This document shows positions 62,690 through 64,000 of a stretch of DNA of 64,000 nucleotides, one piece after another; the stretch's first letter is position 1; each line of letters begins with the position of its first letter. Location: NCBI GenBank assembly GCA_964036155.1, contig OZ038423.1, positions 33,619,249-33,683,248 on the forward strand. Direction: 5' to 3'. The notes beneath the pieces are model-generated. The model worked only from the letters and a program-made list of their open reading frames with translations. It did not search any database and was not told where the DNA came from. The translations under genes were made by a program, and so were the position numbers. Source of the DNA: Diploscapter coronatus (taxonomy: Eukaryota; Nematoda; Chromadorea; Rhabditida; Rhabditidae).

Positions 62690-63221
62690 CATCGTTTAAT
62701 TATAGACGTTGGCAAAAATCGCTAGACTATCGTCATGCGTTTGAAAAATACGAATTTTTCAAATGCCAAATAACTCGATTCAGATATGACGCTGACATCC
62801 ATTTGCGTCAGAATTTGGAGGATTATTTGGCGGCTCAAGGAATTCGAGGAAGAAAAGGACGACAATATCTAAAAATTTTAAAATAGGTCTAATTTCAGGT
62901 TCCAGTAGTTTGCACCGTCATGGAAGGAGGTGCCACAACTTTGAAGACCGTCTATGAATATGTTGTTGAGTATGTAGAATAGTTCACTTGATAATTACCT
63001 CTCAGTAATTCAGAAACCTTTTGATACCAACAATCATCTGTGATGGGAGTAGTAGGGCTGGCGATATTCTATCATCGCTGTGGGATACATCAATTCGGAT
63101 AGGCAATTGCTACAAATCCTCTACACAGATATCATTATAGTTCAAACATCGATAACATTCCAAAATCAATTCAAAAGACATTATTGACAGAATTTTCACT
63201 GAATTCTAAAATTATTTTTAT
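62690..63221 (+). pseudogene. Truncated TRPM-like (LSDAT domain) gene fragment
   Basis: TRPM channels carry a cytoplasmic N-terminal LSDAT domain with two hallmark motifs. Here VPVVCTVMEGGATTLKTVYE (exon 62899-62978) corresponds to VPVVxxxxEGGxNT, and IPTIICDGSSRAGDILSS (exon from 63014) to PVVVCDGSGRASD. Phase is kept across the 62979-63013 intron and across a possible 49-bp intron starting near 63090, ending KIIFIK before GTGAGA (63222). The segment before (62690-62886) encodes HLRQNLEDYLAAQGIRGR, like the helix before the first motif, but it reaches TAG with no usable donor. The pore and all downstream parts are absent. It is probably a relic or partial duplicate. Confidence 0.6.
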
Positions 63222-63479
63222 CAAGGTGAGAATATGATAGAATATCCATTGGAAATTGGAGCAGAAATTATAAAGATTTTGTCATTGCTTTGATCAAAAT
63301 AAGTAAATGATCACAGCTATCAATGAGTTATGAAATTTATAAATCTATTTTTATCGAGCATGCAAAATCGAGGCAAAATTGATTTCACTGCATCTTTCGA
63401 TACGGATTTCGGTATTGAAGTGTGAATTTTTAAAATTTTAGTTTGAGAGGCAACTCGGAAAAGACATTTCATTAATTTA

Positions 63480-64000
63480 AGGAATGAGGTTGATAACTAC
63501 TTGTAAATACGTAATGCATAGTTTCTATATTTGAATTTGTCCATCGTTTATTTTATCTCAAATTAGTCGGTTCGTGGCAATATTATGAATGTTATACGCA
63601 AATAAACTTATTATCGTCATTAATTTATAAATGTAATAAGTTATAATAAACCATAAATGAACACTTGTGAGTTCATTTTGGTTTGCTGATTTTATCGAAT
63701 GAGTAATTAGCATTAATTTCTTTATTTAATACTCGATTAAGTGTAGTGTCGAAATAATTCGCCACCGAAAATGAGATTTCGCCTTTGCTTCTATGCGTTA
63801 TCAATTAGTCAAATGATAAATGCTCGCTTAGAGCGTATTTCTTTGGTTTATATCATTGCGTACTGGAAAGGCGATAAAAACTGACTATAGAAATACAGTG
63901 CTAAATGATGAGAGCAACATTTAGCAACGAATTTATTGAATCAAAACGAGTAAATGGCAAAATGATAAAACGTAATTAGGAAATTATATCGGAGTTATGA
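63480..64000. repeat. Copy of the upstream region of the four-TM gene
   Basis: It matches about 5865-6370 over its full length with roughly one difference per ten bases, and ends at the window edge. In the first copy the four-TM start codon follows about 130 bases later. Confidence 0.75.

Overview
This is nuclear DNA of a multicellular eukaryote, most probably a nematode. It is AT-rich, and almost every protein-coding gene is cut by many introns, often only 45-60 bp long, with (T)TTCAG or TTTTAG acceptors. Two genes encode seven-transmembrane proteins of nematode chemoreceptor type. Most genes have a splice-acceptor-like AG a few to about 50 bases before the start codon, as expected for spliced-leader trans-splicing. 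No rRNA, tRNA or CRISPR array was found.

Left part (1-11.6 kb): a fast-evolving region with a reconstructed serpentine receptor gene (1584-4259, +), duplicated flanking sequence (1-120 repeated at 5346-5465), a four-transmembrane protein gene (6500-8070, +), and small transposons. One of these (8129-9141) carries a nested 92-bp hairpin insertion.

Centre (11.6-58 kb): gene-dense and conserved. In order: a 700-residue single-pass membrane protein with a long acidic tail, not recognised (11639-24360, +); the GTPase DRG1 (25790-28490, -); CDK12, the RNA polymerase II CTD kinase, divergent from DRG1 (28863-35324, +); an MPLKIP/TTDN1-like Gly-rich protein (37175-38584, -); mitochondrial pyruvate carrier MPC1 (39143-40110, +); and a large PDS5-type cohesin regulator of about 38 exons (41268-57955, -). 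A decayed mariner copy with complete ends and several MITEs lie in PDS5 introns. The conserved genes are housekeeping functions (translation, transcription elongation, mitochondrial import, sister-chromatid cohesion) and show no common pathway.

Right part (58-64 kb): again accessory. A second serpentine receptor gene (58989-62586, -) reconstructs cleanly to 376 residues. One of its introns carries a 2-kb, TTAA-flanked, nearly palindromic element. Beside it is a truncated TRPM-like (LSDAT) fragment. The window ends in a repeat of the sequence that lies upstream of the four-transmembrane gene, which suggests that a paralogue starts just beyond the edge.

All gene models were built by eye from open frames, splice signals and phase. 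They are not supported by transcripts.
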